A DNA stretch of 37,567 bases. It comes from Corallococcus sp. CAG:1435 (GTDB lineage: Bacteria; Bacillota; Clostridia; Christensenellales; CAG-314). The notes beneath the pieces are model-generated. The model made no database searches, was not told the origin of the DNA, and saw nothing but the letters and a program-made list of their open reading frames with translations. The stretch is from NCBI GenBank assembly GCA_000433775.1, contig HF998483.1, forward strand, positions 1-37,567. The letters are read 5' to 3'. Both the position numbers and the translations under genes were made by a program. Of the stretch, positions 1 through 9,035 are shown in pieces. The stretch's first letter is position 1. Each line of letters starts with the position of its first letter.

Positions 1-21
1 TTGATGTCAAGCCTCCGAAAT

Positions 22-97
22 TGGTCTACCCGTCGGGACTCGAACCCGAAACAATGCCGTCGGAGGGCATGATTTTATCCAATTAGACTACGGGTAG
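22..97 (-). tRNA. tRNA-Arg (anticodon CCG)
   Basis: Read on the minus strand, this stretch folds as a 76-nt cloverleaf including an encoded CCA end. The acceptor stem is CTACCCG/CGGGTAG, the T arm is TCGGG-TTCGAGT-CCCGA, and the anticodon stem ATGCC/GGCAT encloses the loop CTCCGAC. The anticodon is therefore CCG, which reads the arginine codon CGG. The D stem is weak (G-U and mismatched pairs), but every other conserved position fits. A good promoter lies directly upstream at 112-140. Confidence 0.95.
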
Positions 98-111
98 ACA
101 GTTGCGTGATT

Positions 112-140
112 ATTGTAGCACACACTACTTCATTTTGCAA
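112..140 (-). promoter_or_regulatory. sigma-A promoter of tRNA-Arg
   Basis: On the minus strand a -35 box TTGCAA (135-140) and a -10 box TACAAT (112-117) are separated by 17 nt, with a TG one base before the -10 box. Transcription would start close to the tRNA 5' end. This is sequence-based only. Confidence 0.7.
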
Positions 141-202
141 TCGTATACAAACATTGCGTTTTTCCTTTTACAAAAAATTTTGGTAAAAGTTGTGTAAAAC
201 CG

Positions 203-231
203 TTGATAAAAATTGTGTTTTGTGCTATATT
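203..231 (+). promoter_or_regulatory. sigma-A promoter of tRNA-Leu
   Basis: TTGATA (203-208) and TATATT (226-231) are 17 nt apart, and the tRNA begins 15 nt after the -10 box. Confidence 0.65.
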
Positions 232-245
232 TATAAAGCTATCCT

Positions 246-331
246 GCTGGCGTGGTGGAATGGCAGACGCGTCGGACTCAAAATCCGATGTTGGTGACAA
301 CATGTGGGTTCAAGTCCCACCGCCAGCACCA
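246..331 (+). tRNA. tRNA-Leu (anticodon CAA)
   Basis: A class II (long variable arm) tRNA. The acceptor GCTGGCG (246-252) pairs with CGCCAGC (321-327), followed by discriminator A and an encoded CCA (329-331). The anticodon stem TCGGA/TCCGA encloses CTCAAAA, giving anticodon CAA for codon TTG. The variable arm is the hairpin around TGTTGGTGACAACA. A terminator follows a few bases later, so this is a single-gene unit. Confidence 0.96.
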
Positions 332-336
332 AAAAG

Positions 337-369
337 AAGGTTTGATACATGTTGTGTCAAACCTTTTTT
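337..369 (+). terminator. intrinsic terminator after tRNA-Leu
   Basis: Stem AAGGTTTGA (337-345) pairs with TCAAACCTT (357-365) and runs into a T tract. It starts only 5 nt after the CCA end. Confidence 0.85.
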
Positions 370-753
370 CGTAGAACTTTCCCCCAAACGCACATTTACA
401 TTTTGCAAAGTGCAATACATATTTACGCACAAATAAAAATGTTGTCGGAACGATACTTTTTTTTACTTACAGCGTAACTTTGAGGTGAAGCGTTGAGATT
501 GCCTGCTAAGTTACTGTTTACAAAGGCGGCTTGTTGCACTGCTTTTGTGTTCAAATTTACCATTTGACTAGATTTCACTTTTACCTATGCGGTTTGGCTT
601 CGCACCACATTCTGTATTGAATTTGCAATTTTAAGTTGAAACGACTACAACAATCTTTCGGGGCAGTCTATCGTTTCGCTTTTATTGAAAAATTGATACA
701 ATCGGCAAGTGCGACTGTTTTGTAGGAAATAAAGAACAATATCTGAGGTTGAA
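370..753. other. intergenic region, no clear gene
   Basis: No convincing gene is seen here. An interrupted inverted repeat joins CAGCGTAACTT (470-480) and AAGTTACTG (508-516). A possible weak -10 box TACAAT lies at 697-702 ahead of the kinase gene, but its -35 box is poor. Confidence 0.4.
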
Positions 754-1599
754 ATGAATTGGAATTTTCCGTCCAAGTGGAAAGACACCGTGGACTTGAA
801 TAGTATAAATTTTCAAAAAATAAAAATTCTGGAAGTGCTGGGCTACCCTCATGCTGCAAATCAAGTGTTTGCAGTGCGAGGTTTGCTTGACGGTGCGGAA
901 AAAACCTTTATTATCAAGTACAAAGGACACGTTGAAAGCAATATTCAAAACGAAGTTAACGTTTTGTCACAAATACATGCGGACTTTGTGCCGAAAATTG
1001 TGGAATACGACCACGACTTCACCTACCTTGTTACCGAAGCAATCGAGGGCGAAAAACTGTCGACAATAGTAGGAGAAAACTCAAACTGTCAATCGCTTGC
1101 ATATATGTACAAATTCGGGCAGATGCTGGCAACACTGCACGACTTCAAGGGCAGTTTTGGAAATGCACCGCACAGAAGATTTGAAGATTTGCCAAACGAA
1201 GAATACTTTTACAAGACAAAACTGCACAGCATTTTCCCTTATTTAATAGCAAATAAACCTGCAAACGTCAACAAATGTTTTGTTCACGGAGATTTTCACT
1301 ACGCAAATGTCTTGTGGAAGAATCAACAAATTTCCGCAGTGCTTGACTTTGAATTGGCAGGCATCGGAAACAAAGAATTTGACGTTGCGTGGTTCATGAT
1401 ACTGCGTCCCGGACAAAAATTTATGAAAAGTGAAAGGGAATTGCAGGAATTTCTGAACGGGTACATGTCAACGGGTAATTGCAATTTGGAATACGTCAAA
1501 TATTACATGGCTTTGATATACGCCAGATTTATTCAGTTTGGAGATGACGAATACGAAGACTTCATACGGAAATGGTACAAAGACAATCTACTAACATGA
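754..1599 (+). CDS. aminoglycoside phosphotransferase (APH)-fold kinase, substrate unknown
   Basis: A 281-residue cytoplasmic protein of the APH/choline kinase superfamily. The catalytic loop HGDFHYANVLW is visible with H178, G179 and D180, and the magnesium-binding DFE motif follows at D198. The N-terminal third holds the ATP-binding lobe, where IIKYKG would contribute the usual lysine. The start is supported by GAGGT at 744-748. Proteins of this family phosphorylate small molecules such as sugars, choline, homoserine or antibiotics, and nothing here picks one. The gene stands alone between tRNA-Leu and a repeat region. A claim of antibiotic resistance would not be justified. Confidence 0.85.
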   Translation: MNWNFPSKWKDTVDLNSINFQKIKILEVLGYPHAANQVFAVRGLLDGAEKTFIIKYKGHVESNIQNEVNVLSQIHADFVPKIVEYDHDFTYLVTEAIEGEKLSTIVGENSNCQSLAYMYKFGQMLATLHDFKGSFGNAPHRRFEDLPNEEYFYKTKLHSIFPYLIANKPANVNKCFVHGDFHYANVLWKNQQISAVLDFELAGIGNKEFDVAWFMILRPGQKFMKSERELQEFLNGYMSTGNCNLEYVKYYMALIYARFIQFGDDEYEDFIRKWYKDNLLT

Positions 1600-1695
1600 T
1601 TTTCACAAAAAAAACTCACCATGAGCAATAAATTTTGCATATTGCATACTAGTGTTTCTGTTTTTCAGATAAAAATAGCTACTAATTCAATAAGT

Positions 1696-1937
1696 AAAAT
1701 ACGTCCGCTGTTTACGGCGGACTGTTGGATCAAAAGTTGAATTTTCATATTAAAACAACAAATACAAAAACATTCACAATGTTGGAACTTCGCTCACAAG
1801 CAAAATACGTCCGCTGTTTACGGCGGACTGTTGGATCAAAAGTTGAATTTTCATATTAAAACAACAAATACAAAAGCCTCCATAATGTTGGAACTTCGCT
1901 CACAAGCAAAATATGTCCGCTGTTTACGGCGGACTTT
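1696..1937 (+). repeat. 106-bp tandem repeat with terminator-like hairpin (2.3 copies)
   Basis: Two full units (1696-1801 and 1802-1907) and the first 30 bases of a third (1908-1937) repeat with a period of 106 bp. They differ mainly at a few bases near 1770-1776 and 1876-1883. Each unit opens with the hairpin GTCCGC-TGTTTACG-GCGGAC (1703-1722, 1809-1828, 1915-1934). Only the last copy runs into a T tract. The 866-bp gap between the kinase gene and pflA holds this repeat, its terminator, the pfl promoter and nothing else recognised. Confidence 0.9.
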
Positions 1938-1940
1938 TTT
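1915..1940 (+). terminator. intrinsic terminator (third copy of the repeated hairpin)
   Basis: GTCCGC (1915-1920) pairs with GCGGAC (1929-1934) and is followed by six T. It probably ends the transcript of the kinase gene. Confidence 0.7.
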
Positions 1941-2398
1941 GGCAGAAATTGTATCTCAGATATTAAAACTGACAATTACAAAATTATTGTCAGAAATTGA
2001 TACTGTTTGCAAACTAAAAGACACCCTATTGTTCAAAGAAATTTTGCTAAACTTGCAAGCAATACAACGCAATTGAAAAAAACGCCGCACCAATGCTTTG
2101 TTAAATTGCCACACGTAAATTTGACATTTACTTCAAACTGCACAAATTTTCACACTGCACGGCAAACGATAAGAACTCACGCTATTGAATTACAAATCAT
2201 ATTAACAAAAGTTTTTCTTACTTGAAACGTGCAGTCAAATCCAACGCCGCTAACGGACAACCATTTTGCAGGAAAGAACGCAAGCAAAAGCATCTAACGC
2301 AGACAAAAGCATCTGAATAAATTTCATAAAAAAGCAATAATTAAGTAGTAAAAAATATCAATTGCAAAAATATAGTTGTATTGTACTTTTTTGAATTA
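1941..2398. other. AT-rich intergenic region, no gene seen
   Basis: Only short open frames with low-complexity products occur. No RNA gene or clear leader structure was recognised. Confidence 0.5.
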
Positions 2399-2427
2399 TT
2401 GATTTATACAAAATAATTTAGTATAAT
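2399..2427 (+). promoter_or_regulatory. sigma-A promoter of the pfl operon
   Basis: TTGATT (2399-2404), 17 nt, then a perfect TATAAT (2422-2427), located 38 nt before the pflA start codon. No clear Rex or FNR palindrome was noticed beside it. Confidence 0.7.
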
Positions 2428-2465
2428 TAAAAATACTTTGATTTTGTCGAAAGGGGGCGGTTGAA

Positions 2466-3212
2466 GTGAAAGGTTTTGTTCATTCTTTTGAAACTTTCGG
2501 CACTGTGGACGGCCCCGGCACACGTTTTGTTGTTTTTTTGAAGGGTTGCCCCATGCGGTGCAAGTACTGCCACAATCCCGACGCTTGGACGACGGACAAC
2601 GCCAGACTTCTTACTGCGGAAGAAATAGTTTTTCAGGCGGAAAAGTACCGCAACTACTACCGCAACGGAGGCGTTACCGTTTCCGGCGGAGAACCCCTTT
2701 CACAGATGGATTTTTTGACAGAACTGTGTACAAAATTTAAGCAAAGCGGATTTCACGTTGCAGTGGACACGTCGGGAAGCGTGTTTGACCCCAATGACGC
2801 CGCCCTGACGGGAAAATTTTTACGCCTTAATGAAGTTGTGGATTTGTTTTTGTTGGACATAAAACATATCTATGAAAAAAATCACATTGCCCTTACGGAC
2901 AAAAGCAATGCAAACATTTTGAGTTTTGCACGATTTTTGGACAGATGCGGAAAAAAAATGTGGATACGGTATGTTTTGGTGCCCACGATAAACAGCGACA
3001 GAAAAACGCTGGAAGACACCGCAGAATTTATAGGCAGTCTTCACAACGTGGAAAAGACGGAAGTGCTTCCGTATCATACGCTTGGGGTGGAAAAGTACCG
3101 AAAACTCGGCATTTGCTACCCACTGGAAGGCTTGCGCACGCCAACAGAGGACGAAATTGCGTTGGCAAAAAGAATATTGAACTGTAACAGCAAAAGAGGT
3201 AACGATGTTTAA
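2466..3212 (+). CDS. pflA: pyruvate formate-lyase activating enzyme (radical SAM)
   Basis: A 248-residue radical SAM enzyme that installs the glycyl radical on pyruvate formate-lyase. The iron-sulfur cluster motif CxxxCxxC appears as CPMRCKYC near residue 27, preceded by the activase signature [13 protein letters not shown] and followed by HNPDAW. SAM-binding GGEP is near residue 77. Translation starts at GTG, with AAGGGGGCGG upstream as ribosome binding site; the protein start matches the family ([17 protein letters not shown]). The stop overlaps the downstream pflB start by 8 nt. The order pflA-pflB is the reverse of the common pflB-pflA arrangement. Confidence 0.95.
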   Translation: MKGFVHSFETFGTVDGPGTRFVVFLKGCPMRCKYCHNPDAWTTDNARLLTAEEIVFQAEKYRNYYRNGGVTVSGGEPLSQMDFLTELCTKFKQSGFHVAVDTSGSVFDPNDAALTGKFLRLNEVVDLFLLDIKHIYEKNHIALTDKSNANILSFARFLDRCGKKMWIRYVLVPTINSDRKTLEDTAEFIGSLHNVEKTEVLPYHTLGVEKYRKLGICYPLEGLRTPTEDEIALAKRILNCNSKRGNDV

Positions 3213-5226
3213 GCAATGGGAAGGATTCAACACGGGTAAATGGAGCGACGGCTGCATTGACGTGAGAGATTTTATACAAAAAAATTACACACCTTACACG
3301 GGGGACGGCAGTTTTTTGCAAGGACCTACGGAAAACAGCCTTGCTTTGTGGAAGGAAATTTGCCACCTTTCGGAATTGGAAAGGCAAAAAGGTGGCGTAC
3401 TGGACGCCGACACGCACATAATATCCAAAGTAACGTCGCACAAACCCGGTTACATAGACATAAATCTGGAAAAAATAGTCGGCTTGCAAACAGACGTGCC
3501 TTTCAAAAGAGGGTTGCAACCTTTTGGAGGGATTCGAGTTGCCGAACAGGCTTTGAAAGAATACGGCTACGAAATAGACCCCAACGTGCGAACCATTTTC
3601 AAAAAGTACTGCAAGACGCACAATCAGGCGGTCTTCGATGCCTACACGCCGGAAATGCGACGTTGCCGCACCGCTCACATTCTGACAGGTTTGCCCGATT
3701 CCTACGGTCGGGGAAGAATTATCGGCGATTACCGCCGACTTCCGCTTTACGGCGTGGACTTTTTGATTGAACAAAAGGAAAAAGACAAAGCGCAATTTGA
3801 AGATGAAATGAATGTGTACACCATCAAGGAGCGTGAAGAGATTGCCGAACAGATAAAATCCCTAAACGCTTTGAAAGAGATGGCGCAAGGATACGGCTAC
3901 GACATTTCCCAACCTGCCAAAGACGCACACGAGGCGGTACAGTTTTTGTACTTTGCCTACCTTGGAGCAATAAAGGACCAAAACGGGGCGGCAATGTCCT
4001 TCGGACGCACCTCTACTTTTTTGGATATCTACATTCAGCGTGACATTGACAGACACCTTCTGACGGAAAAAGAGGCACAGGAACTTGTCGACCAGTTGGT
4101 GATGAAATTGCGTATAGTCAAGTTTATGCGAACGAAAGCGTACAACGAATTGTTTTCCGGCGACCCCACATGGGTTACGGAATCTATCGGAGGAATGGGC
4201 GTTGACGGACGCACGTTGGTAACAAAAACTTCCTACCGTATGCTGAATACCTTGCACAATCTGGGACCTGCACCCGAACCGAACCTCACGGTTTTGTGGT
4301 CGCCGAAACTACCGCTTAACTTCAAAAAGTTTTGCGCAGACCTGTCAATCAAAACTTCTTCCATTCAGTACGAATCGGACGAACTCATCCGTGCCGACCT
4401 TGGCGACGACTACGCCATTGCATGCTGTGTTTCCCCCATGCGTGTGGGCAAAGATATGCAGTTTTTCGGAGCAAGGGCAAACATAGCAAAATGTCTGCTG
4501 TACGCACTTAACGGCGGAAAGGACGAGATTGCTTTGGACAAAGAGGGCAAACCTTTGCAGGTTTCTCCGCCGTTTCCATGCGTTGAGGGGGACGGACCGC
4601 TGGACATCGAGGACGTGTTGCAGAAATTTGACAACATGATGGAATGGCTGGCAAAAGTGTACGTAAACGCCCTCAACATAATACACTACATGCACGACAG
4701 ATACGCCTACGAAGCAATAGAGATGGCTTTCCACGACAGCGACGTCAGACGGTACTTTGCCACAGGCATTGCCGGTCTTTCCTGCGCAGCCGATTCCCTT
4801 TCGGCAATCAAATATGCCAAAGTGTACCCGATACGTGAAAACGGAATTATTACCGATTTTCGGATTGAAGGGGATTTTCCCAAATACGGCAACAACGACG
4901 ACAGGGTGGACGGTTTTGCAGTGTGGATTTTGAAGGAATTTTCCGAAAAAATAAAAAAGCACCACACTTACAGAAATTCCATACCGACAACTTCGGTACT
5001 TACCATAACATCAAATGTCGTGTACGGCAAAAATACAGGCAATACGCCCGACGGCAGAAGAAAAGGCGAACCGCTTGCACCGGGGGCAAACCCCATGCAC
5101 GGCAGAGATGAAAACGGCGCTTTGGCTTCGCTGGAATCGGTGGCGAAACTGCCCTTTAAGTACGCAAAGGACGGAATTTCCAACACATTTTCCGTTACGC
5201 CCGATTCTTTGGGCAAAGACGATTGA
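3205..5226 (+). CDS. pflB: pyruvate formate-lyase, catalytic part lacking the glycyl-radical domain (split gene)
   Basis: A 673-residue protein covering the alpha/beta barrel of PFL, which makes acetyl-CoA and formate from pyruvate and CoA. The catalytic pair C407-C408 lies in ACCVSPM, equivalent to C418-C419 of the E. coli enzyme. The protein ends at SLGKDD, which is the point in full-length PFL (about 760 residues) just before the C-terminal glycyl-radical domain. That domain is encoded by the next gene, 11 nt downstream. AGAGGT precedes the start codon. Barrel and radical domain would have to assemble as separate chains, as E. coli PFL can with the rescue subunit YfiD/GrcA. Activity of the split enzyme is inferred. 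Confidence 0.93.
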   Translation: MFKQWEGFNTGKWSDGCIDVRDFIQKNYTPYTGDGSFLQGPTENSLALWKEICHLSELERQKGGVLDADTHIISKVTSHKPGYIDINLEKIVGLQTDVPFKRGLQPFGGIRVAEQALKEYGYEIDPNVRTIFKKYCKTHNQAVFDAYTPEMRRCRTAHILTGLPDSYGRGRIIGDYRRLPLYGVDFLIEQKEKDKAQFEDEMNVYTIKEREEIAEQIKSLNALKEMAQGYGYDISQPAKDAHEAVQFLYFAYLGAIKDQNGAAMSFGRTSTFLDIYIQRDIDRHLLTEKEAQELVDQLVMKLRIVKFMRTKAYNELFSGDPTWVTESIGGMGVDGRTLVTKTSYRMLNTLHNLGPAPEPNLTVLWSPKLPLNFKKFCADLSIKTSSIQYESDELIRADLGDDYAIACCVSPMRVGKDMQFFGARANIAKCLLYALNGGKDEIALDKEGKPLQVSPPFPCVEGDGPLDIEDVLQKFDNMMEWLAKVYVNALNIIHYMHDRYAYEAIEMAFHDSDVRRYFATGIAGLSCAADSLSAIKYAKVYPIRENGIITDFRIEGDFPKYGNNDDRVDGFAVWILKEFSEKIKKHHTYRNSIPTTSVLTITSNVVYGKNTGNTPDGRRKGEPLAPGANPMHGRDENGALASLESVAKLPFKYAKDGISNTFSVTPDSLGKDD

Positions 5227-5237
5227 GGAGGAACAAT

Positions 5238-5471
5238 ATGTCGCAAAAAGTTGACAATCTGATAAATATGCTGGACGCCTACATGGAAAACGGCGGTTAC
5301 CACCTTAACGTGAACGTTTTGAACAGGGAAACGTTGCTGGATGCGCAACAACATCCCGAAAAATATCCGCAACTGACAATTCGTGTTTCCGGCTACGCAG
5401 TCAATTTCATCAAACTTACCAAAGAACAGCAGGATGAAGTAATAAAACGCACCATTCACCAATCGCTGTAA
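5238..5471 (+). CDS. stand-alone glycyl-radical subunit of pyruvate formate-lyase
   Basis: A 77-residue protein equal to the C terminus of PFL. The radical motif RVSGYAV carries the radical glycine at G52, followed by the conserved ending [20 protein letters not shown]. The ATG at 5238 is preceded by GAGGAGG at 5225-5231, a near-ideal ribosome binding site whose first bases lie in the stop codon of the upstream gene. Aligned to E. coli [17 protein letters not shown] follows KDD without a gap (E. coli EVRKTNLAGLMDGY), so the 17 bases 5224-5240 (stop, ribosome site, start) look like a pure insertion. It resembles YfiD/GrcA but sits in the pfl operon. Confidence 0.9.
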   Translation: MSQKVDNLINMLDAYMENGGYHLNVNVLNRETLLDAQQHPEKYPQLTIRVSGYAVNFIKLTKEQQDEVIKRTIHQSL

Positions 5472-5494
5472 CGCCTTTGGCAATGTTTTCGCAC

Positions 5495-5528
5495 AAAAAA
5501 AGTCTTTCCCGAAGGAAAGACTTTTTTT
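5495..5528. terminator. bidirectional intrinsic terminator
   Basis: AGTCTTTCC (5501-5509) pairs with GGAAAGACT (5514-5522) around a CGAA loop, flanked by A and T tracts. It serves the pfl operon on the plus strand and the long glycan gene train on the minus strand. Between it and 5743 no gene is seen. Confidence 0.9.
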
Positions 5529-5743
5529 GCGTTTTACGGTACTTGTTTATTTACAAAAAAACTTTATTGTGTTTTGACATTGCAAGTCAAATTTGCACCG
5601 CTTTCCATACGGTGTTTGCCCGATTTCTGTTGCTCTTACTGCAAATAGTACCAAAAAGTTTGATACGGTGTATAAAATTTGCATCAAAATCCCGAAAGTT
5701 GATTTTTTTTCAAAAGCAGATTTGGTGAACAACACAAATTGAA

Positions 5744-7285
5744 TCAGTGCCAGTAACGCTGCACGCCGTTTTCCTCCAACACACTGCAAAACTTTGCAAA
5801 TACCGCAGGATTGTTGCGCACTTCCGACGAAGATGCCTTTTCTTCCAAACAAAATGCCGCCAAAAGTCCCGCCACTTCTCCCACGTTCCATTCCACAGGG
5901 TGCAGACGGTAACAGCCGTTTGTGAGGTGCGTGGTACCGATGTTTTTGCATGCGGGAAGCAGGTTTTCCGTGCGTACGGGAAGCATTGCTCCCAAAGGAA
6001 TTGTGAAACGGTAGGTGGGCTTGTAGAAAAACTTGTGCGTTTGGGTGGTAATGTGCAAATCGACAGGGTAACTGCCAACGCCGACGCTGTCGGCAAACTT
6101 GCCCTTGCCACGCTTGCAAACTTCATTTTCCGTAACGGTGAATTGTGCTTTTATTCGGCGTGATTCCCTTATGTAAGGGCTTTTGGAAAGCCCGTTTTCC
6201 GTGCCAAGATACTCGGTGGCGAGGCGAAAATGCCTGTATCCTTTTTTACCGTCGGCACGTGGCGCTTCCGTCTGCAACCAATAAACGAAACCCAACGTAA
6301 ACTGTTGCGCCAGCCAATGATTGTAAAGGGCGTCGTCGCACAGGAACATGTTTCCAAGGAAAAAGTCATTTTGCGGCCAGTTGACAAGCGTTACGTCGTA
6401 AGGTTGGCTGCCGTCGGTGAAATTTTCCGCACACACAATGCGACGGTACTTGAACAGGGGGAAAAGTTCCTCGTTACCGTCCTTTTCTCCGAGAAACATT
6501 CCGAAACGCTTTGCCCTGCCCGTGGAGGAATCCGGTCCGTACATGGAATACACCAGATACTTGTCGTAAGGCATTTTCAACTTACAAAATTCGTCGTACA
6601 TTTCCGGCTTTGGTATCGTGTAGTCGCCGATGAGTCTGTTTTCCAGACAAGCCGTGTAAGTTGCCGGTTGCATATCCTGCGGACAGGCAATTTCCGCCGC
6701 ATCTTCTTCCCCCGTCTGACTTTTGCTTTCTGCGCCCACGTTGTAGTCGGTACCGCTTTTTTCAATCAGTTCGCCTGTGTCGGTACCGTCAATGTAAATT
6801 TGCCCGAATACAGTAATTTCTTCGCCGTCGATGAGGTACACCACGTTGCTTATCGCATTGCCCGACACAGTGCAACGCACCAATGCGGCGTTAAGCACTG
6901 TTTTCAGCAAACCGCTTTCCACAAAGGGACGCAACATTTCCTGCAACGTTTGCAACGCAAGTTTAGGCGGATGCGAAATGTAACTCACTTCCGAATCGGC
7001 AGGGCAAAACGCCCTTTGATTTTTCAGTTTTTCGGAAAAACCTTCCAGATTGCGATAGTAGTTGCGTATTTTGTTGCGGTACTGTCGGTAAGACCTCGTG
7101 CATCCCTGACTTTCTATCCACCTGTGCTCGTCGGGAGGCACAGCCTGCGACGTCAGTTGTCCGCCAATCCAATCGGTCTGTTCCAGCAATATGACGCTTT
7201 TGCCGCTTTTGGCGGCGCTGTAAGCGGCAATCGTGCCTCCCAGACTTGCTCCGCAAACCACTACCTCTGCACGCAAAATTTTCAT
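5744..7285 (-). CDS. FAD-dependent oxidoreductase (FAD_oxidored family)
   Basis: A 513-residue flavoprotein. The N terminus has the dinucleotide-binding beta-alpha-beta fold (VVVCGASLGGTIAAYSAAKSG, shortened here to its key glycines), ending in an acidic residue in LLEQ, then the family motif WIGGQLTSQ. A DGTDTGEL motif near residue 165 and a C-terminal RTENLLPACKNIG-type segment are also typical. The ATG overlaps the stop of the ROK kinase by 4 nt (ATGA), so the two are translationally coupled. Members of this family often sit in glycan-use loci, but the substrate is not known. It is the last gene of the minus-strand train and has no signal peptide, so it acts in the cytoplasm. Confidence 0.85.
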   Translation of the reverse strand: MKILRAEVVVCGASLGGTIAAYSAAKSGKSVILLEQTDWIGGQLTSQAVPPDEHRWIESQGCTRSYRQYRNKIRNYYRNLEGFSEKLKNQRAFCPADSEVSYISHPPKLALQTLQEMLRPFVESGLLKTVLNAALVRCTVSGNAISNVVYLIDGEEITVFGQIYIDGTDTGELIEKSGTDYNVGAESKSQTGEEDAAEIACPQDMQPATYTACLENRLIGDYTIPKPEMYDEFCKLKMPYDKYLVYSMYGPDSSTGRAKRFGMFLGEKDGNEELFPLFKYRRIVCAENFTDGSQPYDVTLVNWPQNDFFLGNMFLCDDALYNHWLAQQFTLGFVYWLQTEAPRADGKKGYRHFRLATEYLGTENGLSKSPYIRESRRIKAQFTVTENEVCKRGKGKFADSVGVGSYPVDLHITTQTHKFFYKPTYRFTIPLGAMLPVRTENLLPACKNIGTTHLTNGCYRLHPVEWNVGEVAGLLAAFCLEEKASSSEVRNNPAVFAKFCSVLEENGVQRYWH

Positions 7286-8154
7286 AGGGCACCTTCCTTT
7301 GCAATGTAGTTGGCAAATGCGCCGTAAATGCCGGCGTTGTTTCCCAAAGTCGCCCGCAATACATTGAAACCCAGTCCGTCGAAAATTTTGCCGAAAGCGT
7401 CTCCCATCCAATCGGCAACGCCGCCGCCTATTATGCACACGTCAAAGGGACAGATGTGTGCAACTTTTTGAAGGGTGAGTTTGATGTTTTTTCGCAAGTC
7501 CTCCACAAACCCTACGGTTTGTGCTTGTCCTGCAAGATAGTTTTTGAAAAGGTCGTCGTCAATACCCCGTTTCTTTGCCTCTTTGTGAATGGCTCGTCCC
7601 GAAAGATATGTTTCTACGCACCCACGTTTGCCACAGGTGCATTTTTTGCCGTTAGAATGCAGACAAATGTGTCCGAAACGAGCAAAATCGTTGGTTTGGT
7701 CTGCAACGATTTTACCTTGGGCAAAGTAACCTCCGCCGACGCCGGAACCCAGCGTGAGCATTGCCACTTTACTTGAACGGAAGTCTTTTCCCGCACCGTA
7801 GGACATTTCTCCCAGCAGTGCTGCGTGAGCGTCGTTTATTACCCTTACAGGAAGATGAAAACGTTGATTGCAAAACTCCGCAAAATCGAAACCCGTCATG
7901 CCGGGGAGGTTTTCCGTGGCGTAGGAAATGACTGCTCTGTTTTCGTCGACAGTGCCTGCCGTTGCAACGGCTATGCCTTTGGCTGAGGCAATGTCGCAAC
8001 CTGCAATGGCACAATGCAAAGCGGCAAGAATACCCTCCTTGCCGTCCTTTGCCCGTGTCGGGATTTTTTTAGTTTCTGACACAACGGGCACTTGATTTCC
8101 CGTTGCCGTTGCAACCTTTATTTCCGTTGCGCCCAAATCCACACAAATTATCAT
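7282..8154 (-). CDS. ROK-family sugar kinase, possibly N-acetylmannosamine kinase
   Basis: A 290-residue ROK kinase. The N-terminal phosphate loop reads DLGATEIK, the sugar/ATP region has LTLGSGVGGG, and the zinc-binding motif appears as CTCGKRGCVE. NDAHAALLGE holds the probable catalytic aspartate. ROK kinases phosphorylate glucose, GlcNAc or ManNAc at the 6-hydroxyl. With nanE in the same gene train, ManNAc kinase is the best guess, giving the substrate of NanE. The specificity is inferred from context only. Its start lies 1 nt after the stop of the upstream permease gene. Confidence 0.88.
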   Translation of the reverse strand: MIICVDLGATEIKVATATGNQVPVVSETKKIPTRAKDGKEGILAALHCAIAGCDIASAKGIAVATAGTVDENRAVISYATENLPGMTGFDFAEFCNQRFHLPVRVINDAHAALLGEMSYGAGKDFRSSKVAMLTLGSGVGGGYFAQGKIVADQTNDFARFGHICLHSNGKKCTCGKRGCVETYLSGRAIHKEAKKRGIDDDLFKNYLAGQAQTVGFVEDLRKNIKLTLQKVAHICPFDVCIIGGGVADWMGDAFGKIFDGLGFNVLRATLGNNAGIYGAFANYIAKEGAL

Positions 8155-8155
8155 A

Positions 8156-9031
8156 TCAACCCTTTACGCTGCCCACCGTTACGCCCTTTGTGAAGAATTT
8201 GAGCACGAAGGGATACACAATGAGAATGGGCAGAATACTTACGACAATCATTGCCGATTCTATGTTGGCTTTTTGAATGTTTTCCATCGAGCCGACCAAA
8301 GCATCGGGGTCGGACTGAATGTAATTGAGAATGTACAGTGAAAGAGGATACCACTTTTCTTCAGTACCCAAGTAGATGAGTGCGCTTGTGTAGTTGTTCC
8401 AAAATGTTACCGCAGTGAAAAGACTTACGCTGGCAACGCACGGAAGGGACACGGGCAACAGCACCTTGAACATTATCTGCAAATTGTTTGCGCCGTCGAT
8501 TTTTGCCGATTCCTCCAATTCGGGAGGCAAACCTTCCAGGTAACTTTTGATGAGAATGAGATTGTACACCTGCACCACGGACGGCAAAATCAACGCCAAC
8601 GGCGAGCGGGTGAGTCCCAAAGCGTTTACTACAATGTAGTTGGGCACCATGCCTCCGCTGAAAATCATTACTATTATGAAAAACACCATCAATCCACGCC
8701 TGAAAGGAAAGTCGGGCTTGGATAGCGCATAGGCGGCAGAAAACATGACAAGCACGGAAAGTGTTGTTCCGCACACCACTACAAGAAGGGACACGCCCAG
8801 CGCACGCCAGAATGCGACATCGGTGAACACCGTTTTGAAATTGAACCAGGTGAACCCCTTTGGAGCAAAGTTTATTTGATTGCCTGCCGTGGAAAGGGCT
8901 GTGGAAATAACGTTCAGAAAGGGCAGAACGCATATAAGCGATATTACAATAAGCAAAATCGTGTTTATTGTGTGAAAAACAGGACTGTCCTTTATTTTGG
9001 ATTTTTTTAGCATCAGGTCTGTTTTTTTCAT
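8156..9031 (-). CDS. carbohydrate ABC transporter permease (MalG/YtcP type)
   Basis: A 291-residue inner-membrane protein with about six hydrophobic segments. The cytoplasmic EAA loop reads EESAKIDGANNLQIMFKVLL with the usual DGA and the later P of LPVSLP, where the ATPase subunit docks. The ATG at 9031 was chosen over longer frames because GGTGAG precedes it by 4 nt and the product then begins with a short charged tail before the first membrane segment. That ribosome site overlaps the stop of the partner permease. No ATPase gene is in the window; many Bacillota CUT1 systems share an MsmX-type ATPase encoded elsewhere. Confidence 0.92.
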   Translation of the reverse strand: MKKTDLMLKKSKIKDSPVFHTINTILLIVISLICVLPFLNVISTALSTAGNQINFAPKGFTWFNFKTVFTDVAFWRALGVSLLVVVCGTTLSVLVMFSAAYALSKPDFPFRRGLMVFFIIVMIFSGGMVPNYIVVNALGLTRSPLALILPSVVQVYNLILIKSYLEGLPPELEESAKIDGANNLQIMFKVLLPVSLPCVASVSLFTAVTFWNNYTSALIYLGTEEKWYPLSLYILNYIQSDPDALVGSMENIQKANIESAMIVVSILPILIVYPFVLKFFTKGVTVGSVKG

Positions 9032-9035
9032 ATTC

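Noticed and set aside
203..436. 77-residue open frame at the start of the window
   Set aside because: It overlaps the tRNA-Leu gene and its terminator.
754..1599. Antibiotic resistance gene
   Set aside because: The APH fold is shared by many metabolic kinases, and there is no mobile element or close match to a known resistance enzyme that I can recognise.
1696..1937. CRISPR array
   Set aside because: The units are 106 bp and contiguous, without short direct repeats separated by unique spacers. No cas genes are present. The same reasoning excludes the 123-, 183- and 20-bp repeats.
1831..2225. Small open frames in the repeat region upstream of pflA
   Set aside because: They run through the terminator hairpin and repeat, lack ribosome sites and have low-complexity products.
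5218..5240. Programmed frameshift joining the two PFL parts
   Set aside because: No slippery heptamer is present. The second frame has its own ideal ribosome site and ATG, and alignment with E. coli PFL favours a 17-nt insertion rather than a shifted single chain.
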